DNA from: Hexactinellida sp. DTS-2022
Taxonomy: Eukaryota; Porifera; Hexactinellida
Direction: 5' to 3'
Length of the DNA: 64,000 nt
Assembly (NCBI GenBank): GCA_028753945.1
Contig: JAPNXP010000015.1
Coordinates: forward strand, 1,116,001 to 1,180,000
The notes below the pieces were generated by a model, which searched no databases, was not told the origin of the DNA, and saw only the letters and a program-made list of their open reading frames with translations. Below, one piece after another: positions 1 through 12,123 of the stretch (positions are counted from its first letter, which is position 1; each line of letters begins with the position of its first letter). The translations under genes and the position numbers were made by a program.

Positions 1-206
1 TTTACTATGCTTTACTACGCTTTGTATTTGGTGGTCAGTTTCATTTTCACGTTTTAATCGCTTTCTCGCTGTATTGGGCGTTTTTTTACAATCATTACCA
101 ACACGCGAACGTTTTTTAAGTGGCATACGTATAGTTGATAACAGGTTTGGATTTTGAATGTAAATTATGACTGAAGTTGGCAAAATATGTCAACCCGATC
201 TAGATA

Positions 207-401
207 CAGTCAGGTTCTTTTATTATGAAATTCAAGGGACCAAAAATTGTGTTCATAATAGAGAGACTTCATAATAACCGAACTCAACTTAATACAAACT
301 CTTATGTAAGTTGTTAAATTGGGACCAATAAGGCTTGTTCATAATAAAAAATCTTCACATTAAGCAGACGAAATCTTGTTCATAATAAGCAGACCTGACT
401 G
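207..401. mobile_element. pogo/Tigger-type MITE, family 1, copy 1
   Basis: A 195-bp element flanked by TA on both sides (205-206 and 402-403). Its ends are inverted copies beginning CAGTCAGGT, and the phrase TTATTATGAA recurs inside both arms. It has no coding capacity. A second copy in the opposite orientation lies at 28153-28345. TIRs starting CAGT with TA duplication fit Tc1/mariner-pogo MITEs. Confidence 0.75.
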
Positions 402-570
402 TATAGCAATAGGTATGACCATAGCATTCTATACTCTAAGGCAATGCCACGGTTGAATGGACTTGGACCATGGATGAACTAGTATAGTTAACTAAATATT
501 TGCAATGCAATTATTCTTCGAAATAAGTAATCCAGGGTGCTTCTACTTATGTAATTGTTTTATGAGCATC

Positions 571-739
571 CTTATATGTAGACCGTCTAGAAATAGACGG
601 TCTATAAAAGCCCATACAAATAAGCCAAAAATTTGTAGACCGTCTATAAATTCTGTAGACCACTTGCCATGCTTTTTATGGGTAATACTAATGTATAGGG
701 AATAAAACCTGGTCTATTTCTAGACGGTCTACATATAAG
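571..739. mobile_element. Short TIR element (MITE) with GTAGACCGTCTA ends
   Basis: About 28 bp at each end form an inverted repeat (CTTATATGTAGACCGTCTAG on the left and its complement on the right). The left arm is itself a hairpin around GTAGACCGTCTA. There is no ORF of note. The TA-rich edges leave the exact target duplication ambiguous, so the superfamily is open. Confidence 0.6.
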
Positions 740-1131
740 ATATCTCTTGTTTTATATATAGGTAGTCATGTACAAGACGCATATTTTTGAGATGCCACTT
801 GGGCGAAATGACGTCACTGTATTGTCTAATAGTCCAAATATGCCAAAACTTTGAACGCATGTAAAATGTTCAATTTCGCTTTTTAAAACAAATCGCTGTG
901 ACTAACCCATCTAGGAGTCATTTTACATAAAATATCTCAGAATCAATTATGGAATGTTTACACATTCCTCTGTTGCTATGGAAACGTAATTTCAATGCTT
1001 GAGGTCATATCTCGAGAAGAAATATAGTTACAGCTTAGTTAATGGATCCAATTGATACCCCGTCCTCAACTTCCTATTCAAAGATAATGCATTTCGATGC
1101 TCCCACATTAAAGTAATAAAGTCATAATCCG
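740..1131. other. Intergenic, nothing recognised
   Basis: AT-rich single-copy-looking sequence. I see no ORF, repeat or RNA gene in it. Confidence 0.5.
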
Positions 1132-1272
1132 CAGTGGCGGATACAGGAATTTTACTCAGGGGGGGCCAAGCTTGTAACGTGGGGGTGGATTTGCAAAAAT
1201 CTGAACTTTCAATCCGCTGAAAAATATCAGGGGAGGCAATGACCCCCTAACACCCCCAGTGAATCCTCCCCT
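1132..1272. mobile_element. Degenerate CAGTGGCGGAT-type MITE
   Basis: Starts with CAGTGGCGGAT followed by a G-run and ends with a C-rich AATCCTCCCC stretch. This resembles the widespread animal MITE whose ends read CAGTGGCGGATCC. The right end is degraded and no target duplication can be fixed. Confidence 0.35.
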
Positions 1273-1362
1273 AATTATCCCTATAGAGAACACTTGTCTT
1301 ATTTTAAATACGTAACTATACTTTTAACTTAATGTCCACTGTCCAGACAATAAAGGTGTATA

Positions 1363-1880
1363 TGTTGCAGTGTATTAGAGAACTTAGTGAGTACGCGTAC
1401 ACATCATTTAAGTTTGGTGTGTACGCGTACTCACCAAACTGTGTAGTGTGTATGCGTACACACTGAATGTAATTTGTGTGTTAGAGTATTTTTCATGTAA
1501 TGAGTTGTTTTCTCCGATTCTAAGCTCATTTATATTAGTAATAATTATTGTCTCAATCAATAACTTAATTTAGGTAAAACCTCTGAATATAGTTAATTAA
1601 AAAGCCGTAATACATTCAAATGAAAGTTGAAGTTACTGATTAGAATTCTGTTTAGAATCCCTTAATATCTCAATTCATGATTTCCAGCTTCTTAATTAAC
1701 TATATTCAGAGGTTTTACATAAATCAAGCGTGAAACAACTCATTACATGAAAAATACTCTAACACACAAATTACATTTAGTGTGTACGCGTACACACTAC
1801 ACAGTTTGGTGAGTACGCGTACACACCAAACTTAAATGGTGTGTACGCGTACTCACTAAGTTCTCTAATACACTGCAACA
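1363..1880. mobile_element. Ginger-type non-autonomous foldback element
   Basis: Starts TGTTGCAGTG and ends CACTGCAACA, with arms of roughly 190 bp or more in inverted orientation. Each arm carries three copies of the palindrome GTACGCGTAC in the context GTGTACGCGTACAC. The same TGTTGCAGT terminus is found on the coding Ginger at 21787-25174. The four flanking bases, TATA and TAAA, agree at three positions, so the target duplication is plausible but imperfect. No transposase is present. Confidence 0.65.
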
Positions 1881-1949
1881 TAAATACAATAGATAGCGAA
1901 AGCGATATTTTTCAAATAGATTTATATACCCCTCTCTTTAATACAACTA

Positions 1950-2237
1950 CAGTACACCCTCGCTAATCCGTACAAAGATGTTCCGATCAGTGAATTCGTT
2001 CGGATTAGTGAAGTAGTACATTTTCTATAGCCATCTATAAAATGAGACCCCGATAATCCTAACCAAACATGTCGAAATAGTTTTAATCCAAACAAAACAT
2101 ATAGCACACTACCTAAAATTCTTGTAGGAGACTTATTTTTGTATAATTCCAATGTAATATACAAATATTTATGATTTTTTCCACTTTTATACTAAATAGA
2201 TTTGGGGTCTCCTGTTCGGATTAGCGAGGGTGTCCTG
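1950..2237. mobile_element. pogo/Tigger-type MITE, family 2, copy 1
   Basis: A 288-bp element with TA flanks (1948-1949, 2238-2239). The ends read CAGTACACCCTCGCTAATCC on the left and, as complement, CAGGACACCCTCGCTAATCC on the right. TTCGGATTAG recurs inside. A related copy (21963-22223) is nested in the coding Ginger. Confidence 0.75.
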
Positions 2238-2387
2238 TATCACACAAATAAATACACGTGCACAACAATCGGTTTAATAATATACATTTACCAGCCATCG
2301 CTGTCTTCATCGGCTGGGGAATCTTAGAATCCGATTGTGGAGAACTATAGGGGAGATGGACCTAGGGCTGGACGCTCCTGAAAAGGA

Positions 2388-2467
2388 ACTCCCTCTTGTT
2401 CCCGCTCCCATGTAGGACTCACTCCTCAAGGAGATGGAGTCCTAGATGGGGAGCGGAAACAAGAGGG
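2388..2467. repeat. Perfectly bounded GC-rich hairpin
   Basis: Two arms of about 31 bp (CCCTCTTGTTCCCGCTCCC on the left, its near-complement on the right) enclose a smaller stem-loop, ACTCCTCAAGGAGAT. It lies in a locally GC-richer patch just left of the minus-strand ORF at 2469-2837. It could be a hairpin MITE or a structured transcript end. No target duplication is evident. Confidence 0.5.
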
Positions 2468-2468
2468 G

Positions 2469-2837
2469 CTATAAAATCCCGAAACGCAGGGCGAGAAAGA
2501 AGGAGGGATAGAAATTCCTGAGGGGAGGGGGAGATGACGGGAGAGAAATTGGAAGCAGCAGGTCTTGAGACGAGCTACTAGGAGGGTCCGGTGTCGGTAG
2601 GTGTGGGGATGAACAGGAACGGTATGCCCTCTTCTGAAAGGGATGAGGAGGTGGTGTATATTTCTCCAAATCTGAATCGTTTGGCAGCTGGAGGTAATGG
2701 GTATGAGATGTTCCTCTTTCCCTTTTATTTAGCTTACACCCTCCCTGCTGGGTCAAGCTTGATCCGCTTTCCAGAGGGTTGAAAAGGTGAATTGGACAGT
2801 CCATCTCCCGAAAATAAGTGTAATCACTTCCAGACAT
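2469..2837 (-). CDS. Possible 122-aa proline/serine-rich ORF, unrecognised
   Basis: An open frame in a patch that is more GC-rich than its surroundings. The predicted protein begins MSGSDYTYFREMDC and is rich in proline and serine in its second half. I recognise no domain. It lies between MITEs and the start of the repeat array, with no clear promoter or splice sites. It could be one exon of a host gene or a chance frame, and I cannot separate these. Confidence 0.2.
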   Translation of the reverse strand: MSGSDYTYFREMDCPIHLFNPLESGSSLTQQGGCKLNKRERGTSHTHYLQLPNDSDLEKYTPPPHPFQKRAYRSCSSPHLPTPDPPSSSSQDLLLPISLPSSPPPLRNFYPSFFLALRFGIL

Positions 2838-2923
2838 GAATTTCTTAGAGTAAAGTTAGCTTGAAATTTGAGATGATGTTGACGTTGATGTTATATTAGT
2901 TACTAGCGCGCTTCGCTTGCTAG

Positions 2924-3398
2924 GGGTTCTCGAAATGTGACAATGACGTCATAACTTGTCGAGGTGTGAGAAATTTTGAGTGGAAACCTCAACTTGTTGG
3001 CGGGTGCCAAAAATTACCCCCATTGCCAAAATCGCATTTGGAAACCGTCCAGTTTCTTCAATCAACTCGTAGCATACAAACAAATATATATATACACCCA
3101 CCCACCCAGGCTTGTGTTTTAATAGTATAGATAGATAATAATACAATCCAAAATTGCAGCCTGTGCCGACGCATGTTCCTTTGGTGGCACTATATTTTGT
3201 TGGTGGTCTATTGATAGTGCCTCCAATGGAACATGCTGTCGACACAGGCTGCAATTTTTGATTTATTTCGCCAAGTCATCAACGCCCAAGGTGTGAAGAA
3301 CCATTTGTTAATTGGTCGGAGTCACAAGGAACGGTAGATAAATTTGAAGTTAGTTTCTATCATAAACCATCTTGATTTTAATGCCATTCATTCATTAT
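2924..3398. repeat. 475-bp segment duplicated identically at 15981-16455
   Basis: By eye every base from GGGTTCTCGAAATGTG to the CATTCATTCATTAT stretch matches 15981-16455, including the FB1 foldback inside. Left flanks are unrelated and right flanks diverge gradually as ordinary array sequence. The left part has a tail AATAGTATAGATAGATA that resembles the 3' end of a retroposon, which would explain the sharp left edge. Confidence 0.8.
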
Positions 3399-6300
3399 GT
3401 ATTGATAATAAGTTATATTATAGTTATTTATTTTAGCAATGTTATCCATGGTTGGTTGAGTTGAGTCAACAAATTCCTTATATTATATTATTTAATTTAT
3501 CCATTGTATAGAAATACTATAATTAAATAGAAGCCAGCTGGTATTTATAAGTTAAATCAATATAATTATCGAAAGTTGAATCACTAGAGTAGGATTTAAC
3601 AAGTTAAATCAATATAATTATTACAAGTTGAATACAATAGAATTAGATTTAACACTTTTACTGAAATTGAAGTTTGGCTAAACAAAGAAATTTCAACCCC
3701 CATTTGTGGCATTAATTAAAACAATTGTAAAAAATTCTCTTTTCCTATTAGACGCAAAAATTTATGGTGAATCCAAAGGTGAAATAAAAATTGCGGGTTT
3801 AGTATAACAATTTTTGAGTTATGGCCAGACAAATTTTAAAAGGTGTGAAAAATGTGTCCAAAACGTGTTAATCAAAATCGTAACCCCAGGTGCAAATTAA
3901 ACTGTCCATCCGCACCTACATGCCAAGTTTCTGCTCATCAACTATAAAGCTCTGGCTATGGCACCGTCTACGGATTAAAAAAAATATCCAAAATTGCAGC
4001 CTGTGCCGACGAATGTTCCTTTGGTGGCACTATATTTTGTTGGTTGTTTATTTATAGTGCCTCCAAAGGAACATGCTGTCGGCACAGGCTGTAATTTGGG
4101 ATGTTTTTTCGCAAAGTCATCAACGCCGCAAGCTGTCAAGAACCATTTGTTAATTGGTCCGAGTCACAAGGAACGCTAGTTAAATTTGAAGTTTGTTTCT
4201 ATCATATACCATGTTGAGTTTAATGCAATTCATTCATTATGTATTTAATGATAAATTACATTATTAGTTATTTATTTAACAATGTTATCCACGGTGAGTT
4301 TGATTTAAGCTCACAAATTCCTTATTTAATTTAATTTGCTTCAATCCATTAAATAGTGATACTACAATTAAATAGAAGCCAGCTCGAATTCACAAGTTAA
4401 ATCAATATAATTATCGCAAGTTGAAAAAATCCAAAATTGCAGCTGTGCCGACGCATGTTCCTTGGTGGCACTATATTTTGGTGGTGGTCTATTGATAGTG
4501 CCTCTAATGGAACATGCTGTCGACACAGGCTGCAATTTTGGATTTTTTTCGCCATGTCATGAACGTCACATGGTGTTAACACCCATTTATTAATTTGTTT
4601 CGGGACAAAGGAACGTTTGATAAATTTCATGCTTCTTTCTATCTTAAACCATCTTGAGTTTAAGTTTATATTTCCATTATAAATGCGTTTTATACCCCCT
4701 ATCACTCTAATACAATTCGGGTACCAAACAAGCACACAAACGAATAGTTATAAACTAGAAATTCCATCTCAATAATCCATTGTTTATATATCAGTTATCG
4801 TTTTGAAATTGAATTCAGCATACTCGCTTACTTTGAATGACATATGGGATTAAGTTTATATTTCCATTATAAATGCGTTATAAACCCCCCTTACACTCTA
4901 ATACATTTCGGGCACCAAGCACACACATAGAAAAATATTTATACAAATAGATATTCCATCTCATTAATCCATTGTTTGAATATCAGAAATCGTTCTGAAA
5001 TTGAATAACTGTTGAGTGAAATTGAATTTTCATATAGGAGAAAACTTTAATACAATTATTGTATTAGAAATAGATTTATATAGTAGCAGCTATTGAATCA
5101 AATTGAATTATTCATTTACGATATAATACTTTATTGTAAGTAACTTGATATCAGAAATTGATTTGTATAGTAAGAGCTATTGAATGTAAATTAATTATTC
5201 ATATATACTAGAATTCTTTATTGTAATTATGATATCAACAATAACTTGAATCCTAATAACACTGAATCTAATTGAATTATTCATAAATAGTAGATCTTCA
5301 TTGAAACCACGAAATAATTGCATAACTGAATATTAATGAATTTACGATTTTAGAAAGTTAAGGGTGAATTGTGGCAACTTTGAGCCTAATTATCAGGTAA
5401 ATGAGGACGGATTAATAAAATCGTGAAGAGCTATCAGTTGCAAAATACTTTATGATACTAATGATTCTAAAAATTTTCTTGTTATTGCATTTGTTTTCTT
5501 ATGGGACAAAAAAACCTAAAAGTCGCGTTAAAAATTTTTCCAAGTCGAAATTAATAAATCGTGACCCCAGGAGCACATCTGTAACCCATGAGACACCTAT
5601 GCTGAAAATTTCAGTTCTTAGTTAATAAAACTCTGTTCTGTAGAGAGGCTACGGACCAATAATAAAATCCAAAATTGCAGCCTGTGCCGACGCATGTTCC
5701 TTTTGTGGCACTATATTTTGGTGGTGGTTTATTTATAGTGCCTCCAAAGGATCATGCTGTCGTCACAGCTGCAATTTTGGATTTTTTCGCCATCTTATGA
5801 ACGCCTCATAGTGTTTAGACTCATTTAACAAGTTGTATGGTACAAAGGAACGATTGTTAATTTTAAATTATTTCTATCTTGAACCACCTTGAGTTTAATG
5901 CCATTCATTCATTATGTATAGATAATAATTTATATAAATAGTTAATTATTTGAGCAATGTTATCCACTGTGATTTGAGTTAAGTAAACAAATTCCCAATA
6001 TAATTTACTTTGCTTTAATCCATTGAATATTAATATACTGTTAAAAATTGGAAATAAGCATACTTGTTTACTTAGAATGACAAAAGGATTAAGTTTATAT
6101 TTCCATTATAAATGCGTTATAATTATCCCCCCCCTATCACTCTAATACAATTCGGACACCAAACACGCACACAGACGAATAGTCATTTAATAGATATTCC
6201 ATTTCATTAATCCATTGTTTGTATATCTGTCATCGTTTTAAAATTGAAATCAGCATACTCGCTTACTTTGAATGATATATGGGGATTAAGTTTATATTTC

Positions 6301-7143
6301 CATTATAAATGCGTTATAAACCCCCCTTACACTCTAATACATTTCGGGCACCAAGCATACACATAGACAAATATTTATACAAATAGATATTCCATCTCAT
6401 TAATCAATTGTTTGAATATCAGAATCGTTCTGAAATTGAATAACTGTTGAGTTAAATTGAATTTTCTTATAGGAGAAAACTTTAATACAACTATTGTATT
6501 AGAAATCGATTTATATAGTAGCAGCTATTGAATCAAATTGAATTATTCATATACACTAGAATACTTTATTGTAACTATGATATCAGAAATTGATTTGTAT
6601 AGTAATAGCTATTGAATGTAAATTAACTATTCATATATTCTAGAATTCTTTATTGTAATTATGATATCAACAATAACTTGAATCGAAATAACACTGAATC
6701 TAATTGAATTATTCATAAATATAGTTATTCATTGAAACCACGAAATAATTGCATAATTGAATATTAATGAATTTATGATTTTAGAAAGTTAAGGGTGAAT
6801 TGTGGCAACTTTGAGCCTAATTATTGGGAAAATGAGGACAGATTAAAAAAATCGTGAAGAGCTATCAGTTGCAAAATACTTTTCTGATACTAATGATTCT
6901 AAATTTTTTCTTGTTATTGCATTTATTTTCTTATGGGACAAAAAAAGCTAAAAGTCCCGTTAAAAATTTTCCCAAGTCGAAATTAATAAATCGTGACCCC
7001 AGGTGCACATCTGTGACCCATGAGACACATATTCTGAAAATTTTGGCTCTTAGTTAATAAAACTCTGGCTCTTAGTTAATAAAACTCTGGTCAGTAGAGA
7101 GGCTACGGACCAATAACAATAATAACCAAAGCACTAAGACCAA

Positions 7144-7180
7144 TACTGGGCCACTATACTATGGTATAGTCGGCACAGTA
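7144..7180. repeat. FB2 palindrome, single copy
   Basis: A 37-bp near-perfect palindrome, TACTGGGCC...GGCACAGTA around ACTATAC/GTATAGT. This copy has ATGGT in the centre instead of ATAGT. It is followed by AATAATAATAA and then an FB1. Confidence 0.85.
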
Positions 7181-10100
7181 ATAATAATAAAATCCAAAAT
7201 TGCAGCTGTGCCGACGCATGTTCATTTGGTGGCACTATATTTTGGTGGTGGCTTATAGATAGAGCCTCCAATGAAACATGCTGTCGGGACAGCTGCAATT
7301 TTGGATTTTTTTTTTCGCCATGTCATCATCACTATGATGGTGTTAAATTATTTCAAAAAGGTGCTACAGAAGGCAAAGACCCTTAGAGTGGTGGAAGTTT
7401 CCATCTAGATCACTTAATTTTAGATATATTCAAGTTTGAGTAGATTATAACAGCTGATGACTCAGCATTTTTTTTGTGAGTGTTGGGTCATCACCCAACA
7501 TCAACTAACCCATTTTAAATATCGTATTAACAAAATTGTAAAAACCCATTTTTTAGATGTCATCATCACCTCAAGGTGTCAAAACTCATTTGTAGAGGTG
7601 TTACGTGGCATAAGGATCAATTGATAAATTGGAAGTTTGTTTCTATCTTATTTGATTTCTGAGATTTATGATATTTAATTAATTAGTATAAATAATAATT
7701 AATATTATTTATAATTTAACACCAATTTCAATGTCAACTTACAATTATTAAGTTAAATTATTTTGTCATGAATAATTAATTAATTAATTTGGTTATCAAA
7801 TTTCAATTCCGCACTCTCGATAACCCCTAATAAACAAATTATAAGCATCTATATAAGTAATATACTGACTGAATTAATTATAATTCATTACGTCAGTATA
7901 TTAACAGTGCAATAATATTCTCGCAGAAGTAAATATAATCACATAATCTGTCGTTGTTATGGAATGTAAATCTCGGTTCTCAATTGGAAAATAGAAGCCT
8001 ACTCGATCTCACAAGTTGAATCAATATAATAATAACGAGTTGAAACAATAGAATTAGATTTAACACTTTCAATTGAACTGAAGTGTTAGTAAACAAAGAA
8101 ATTTCAACTCCAATTTATGGCAGAAATAAAACTCTTTATTGAAAGTTTTCTTCTCCCATCAGACGCAGAATTTTATGGTGAATCCAAATGTGAAAAAAAT
8201 TTGGGGGTTTAGTAAAACATTTTTCTAGTTATGGACCAAACAAATTTTGAAAGGTGTCAAAAATGTGTCCAAAATTGGTTAATCAAAAATCGTAACCCCA
8301 GGTGCAAATTAGAAGGGCACTCCGCATCTACATGCCAAGTTTCAGCCCTCAATGTATAATGGTGTGGCCAGGGCACCGTCTACGGAGAAAAAAAAAATCC
8401 AAAATTGCAGCCTGTGCCGACGCAAGTTCCTTGGGGGCACTATATTTTGGTTGTGGTTTATTGATAGTGCCTCCAAAGGAACATGCTGTCGGCACAAGCT
8501 GCAATTTTGGATTTTTTTTCGCCATGTCATCATCACTATGAAGGTGTTAAATTATTTCAAAAAGGTGTTACAGAAGGCAACGACCCTTATTGAGTTGTAA
8601 GTTTCGTTTTGGATCACTTCATTTCAAAGATATTCAAGTTTCAGTATAATATAATAGCTGATGACTCAGCATTTTTTATGTGAGTGTTGGGTCATCACCC
8701 AACATCAACTAACCCATTTTAAATATCGAATTAACAAAATTGTAAAAACACATTTTTGTGACGATGTCATAATCACCTCAAGGTGTCAGGACCCACTTGT
8801 ATAGGTGGCACCTGGCATAAGGACCAATTGATAAATTGAAAGTTTGTTTCTATCTTGAATCATCTCTGAAATTAATGAAATTTAGCTAATTAGTATAAAT
8901 ATTTAATTAATTTATAATTATTTAACACCATTATTATATACAGCAAAATAAATTAAGTTCAATTATTTGCAATTATTATTAATTTAAATTGAATTTCACT
9001 ATAATATTTGAATTCCACGTACTCGATAACCCCAATAATCCAATTGGAACCGTCTATAAGTTAAATACAAAAGGAATTAATTATAATTAATTACGTCAGT
9101 ACATTAATTGTGCAAGAATGTTCTCGCCGAAATATATATAATCACTTAATCTGTCGTTGTTGTGGAATGTAAAATCTTAACTGTTCTATCATAAACCATC
9201 TTGAGTTTAATGCCATTCATTCATTATGTAGTGATAATAAGTTATATTATTTGTTAATTATTTTAGCAATGTTATCCATGGTTGGTTGAGTTGAGTCAAC
9301 AAATTCCTTATATTATATTATTTTATTTAATCCATTGTATAGTAATACTACAATTAAATAGAAGCCAGCTGGAATTTATAAGTTAAATCAATATAATTAT
9401 CGCAAGTTGAATCACTAGAGTAGGATTTAACAAGTTAAATCAATATAATTATTACAAGTTGAAACAATAGAATTAGATTTAACACTTTTAAAAAATTGAA
9501 GTGTGAGTAAACAAAGAAATTTCAACCCCCATTTATGGCAGAAATTGACCCCTTTATTGAAAAATTTCTTCTCCCATCAGACGCAGAATTTTATGGTGAA
9601 TCCAAATATGAAATAAAATTTGGGGGTTTATTAAAGCATATTTTGAGTTATGGACCAGACAACTTTTGAAAGGTGTTAAAGATGTGTGCAAAATTTCGTA
9701 ACAAAAATCGTAACCCCAGGTGCAAATTAGAAGGGCACTTCGCATCTACATGGCAAGTTTCAGCCCTCAATGTATAAAGGTGTGGCCAGGGTACCGTCTA
9801 CGGAGAAAAAATAATAATAATAAAAATCCAAAATTGCAGACTATATTTTGTTGTTTGTTTATTGATAGTGCCTCCAAAGGAACATGCTGTCGGCACAGTC
9901 TGCAATTTTGGATTTTTTTTCGCCCAGTCATCAACGCCTCAAGGTGTGAAGAACCATTTGTTAATTGGTCCGAGTCACACGGAACGTTAGATAAATTTGA
10001 AGTTAGTTTCCATCATAGACCATCTTGAGTTTAATGCCATTCATTCATTATGTATTGATAATTAATTATATTATTAGTTATTTATTTTAGCAATGTTATC

Positions 10101-12086
10101 CACGGTGAATGAGTAAAATCAACAAATTCCATATTTTATTTTATTTTATTTAATCCATTGTATAGTAATACTACAATTAAATAGAAGCCAGCTGGAATAT
10201 ATAAGTTAAATCAATATATTTATCGCAAGTTGAATCACTAGAGTAGATTTAACAAGTTAAATCAATATAATTATTACAAGTTGAAACAATAGAATTAGAT
10301 TTAACACTTTACTGAAATTGAAGTGTGAGTAAACAAAGAAATTTCAACCCCCATTTATGGCAGAAATTGACCCCTTTATTGGAAAATTTATTCTCCCATC
10401 AGACGCAGAATTTTATGGAGAATCCAAATGTGAAATAAAATTTGCGGGTTTAGTAAAACATTTCTTTAGTTATGGACCAGACAAATTTTGAAAGGTGTTA
10501 AAGATGTGTCCAAAATTTGTTAATCAAAAATCGTAACCCCAGGTGCAAATTAGACGTCGACTCCGAACCTACATGCCCAGTTTCAGCCCATCAACTATAA
10601 AGCTCTGGCCAGGGCACCGTCTACGGAGAAAAAAAAAATCCAAAATTGCAGCCTGTGCCGACGCATGTTCCTTTGATGGCACTATATTTTGGTAGTGGTT
10701 CATTGATAGTGCCTCCAAAGGAACATGCTGTCGGCACAAGCTGCAATTTTGGATTTTTTTTTGCCTAGTCATTATCACTATGAAGGTGTTAAATTATTTC
10801 TGAAAGGTGTTTCAGTAGGCAACGAACCTTAGAGTGGTGGAAGTTTCAATTTAGCTCACTGCATTTGAGAGATATTCAGGTTTCAGTAGAATATAATCTG
10901 TGATGACTCAGCATTTTTAAAGTGCGTGTTGGGTATTCACCCAACTCCAACCAACCAATGCAAATTATTTAATTCACAAAATTGTAAAAATACATTTTTT
11001 TGACGATGTCATCATCACCTCAAGGTGTCAAGACCCACTTGTATAGGTGGTACGTGGCATAAGGACCAATTGATAAATTGAAAGTTTGTTTTTATCTTGT
11101 ATCATCTCTGAGATTAATGAAATTTAGCTATTTAGTATAAATATTTAATTAATAAATTAATAATTTAACACCATTATTATGTACAGCAAAATAAATAAAG
11201 TTCAATTATTTGCACTTATTATTAATCTAAATCGAATTTCACTATCATATTTGAATTCAGCGCACTCGATAACCCCACTAATGCAATTGGAAACTTCTTA
11301 AGTTAAATACAAAAGGAATTAATTATAATAAATTACGTCAGTACATTAATTGTGCAAGAATATTCTCGCCGAAATAAATATAATCACTTAATCTGTCGTT
11401 GTGGAATGTAAAATCTTAACGGTTCTATCATAAACCATCTTTTGTTTAATGCCATTCATTCATTACTTATTGATAATAAATTAAATTATTAGTTATATAT
11501 TTTAGCAATGTTATCCACGGTGAGTTGAGTAAAGTCAACAAATTCCTTATATAAATTAATTTAATTTAATCCATTGTATAGTAATGCTACAATTAAATAG
11601 AAGCCAGCTGGAATTTATAAGTTGAATCAATTTAATTATCGCAAGTTGAATCAATAGAGTAGGATTTAACAAGTTAAATCAATATAATTATTACAAGTTA
11701 AAACAATGGATTTAGATTTAACACTTTTACAGAAATTGAAGTGTGAGTAAACAAAGAAATTTCAACCCCAATTTATGGCAAAAATTAAACCAATTTTTAA
11801 AAGTTTTCTTCTCCCAACAGACGCAAAATTTTAAGATGAATCCAAATATGAAATAAAATTTGGGGGTTTAGTAAAACATATTTTGAGTTATGGACCAGAC
11901 AGATTTTGAAAGGTGTTAAAGATGTGTCCAAAATGTGTTAATTAAAAATCGTAACCCCAGGTGCAAATTAGACGGTCCCATCGCACCTACATGCCTAGTT
12001 TCAGCCCATCAACTATAAAGCTCTGGCCAGGGCACCGTCTACGGAGTAAATAAAATAAAATAAAAAAATAAAGGCAGTGAGATTAG

Positions 12087-12123
12087 AACTGGGCCACTAT
12101 ACTATAGTATAGTCGGCACAGTA
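12087..12123. repeat. FB2 palindrome, single copy
   Basis: The same 37-bp palindrome, preceded by AAGGCAGTGAGATTAGA and followed directly by an FB1 that lacks its first few bases. Confidence 0.85.

Noticed and set aside
2949-3254. 101-aa ORF, repeated exactly at 16006-16311
   Set aside because: Lies over an FB1 foldback in a duplicated repeat; the peptide is a translation of the hairpin, and many similar ORFs arise at other FB1 copies.
7430-7560. Hammerhead-ribozyme-like CTGATGA motif in the array (also at 8650, 12385, 20140, 40065)
   Set aside because: The downstream GAAA and the three-stem layout are missing, and several module copies lack the CTGATGA core.
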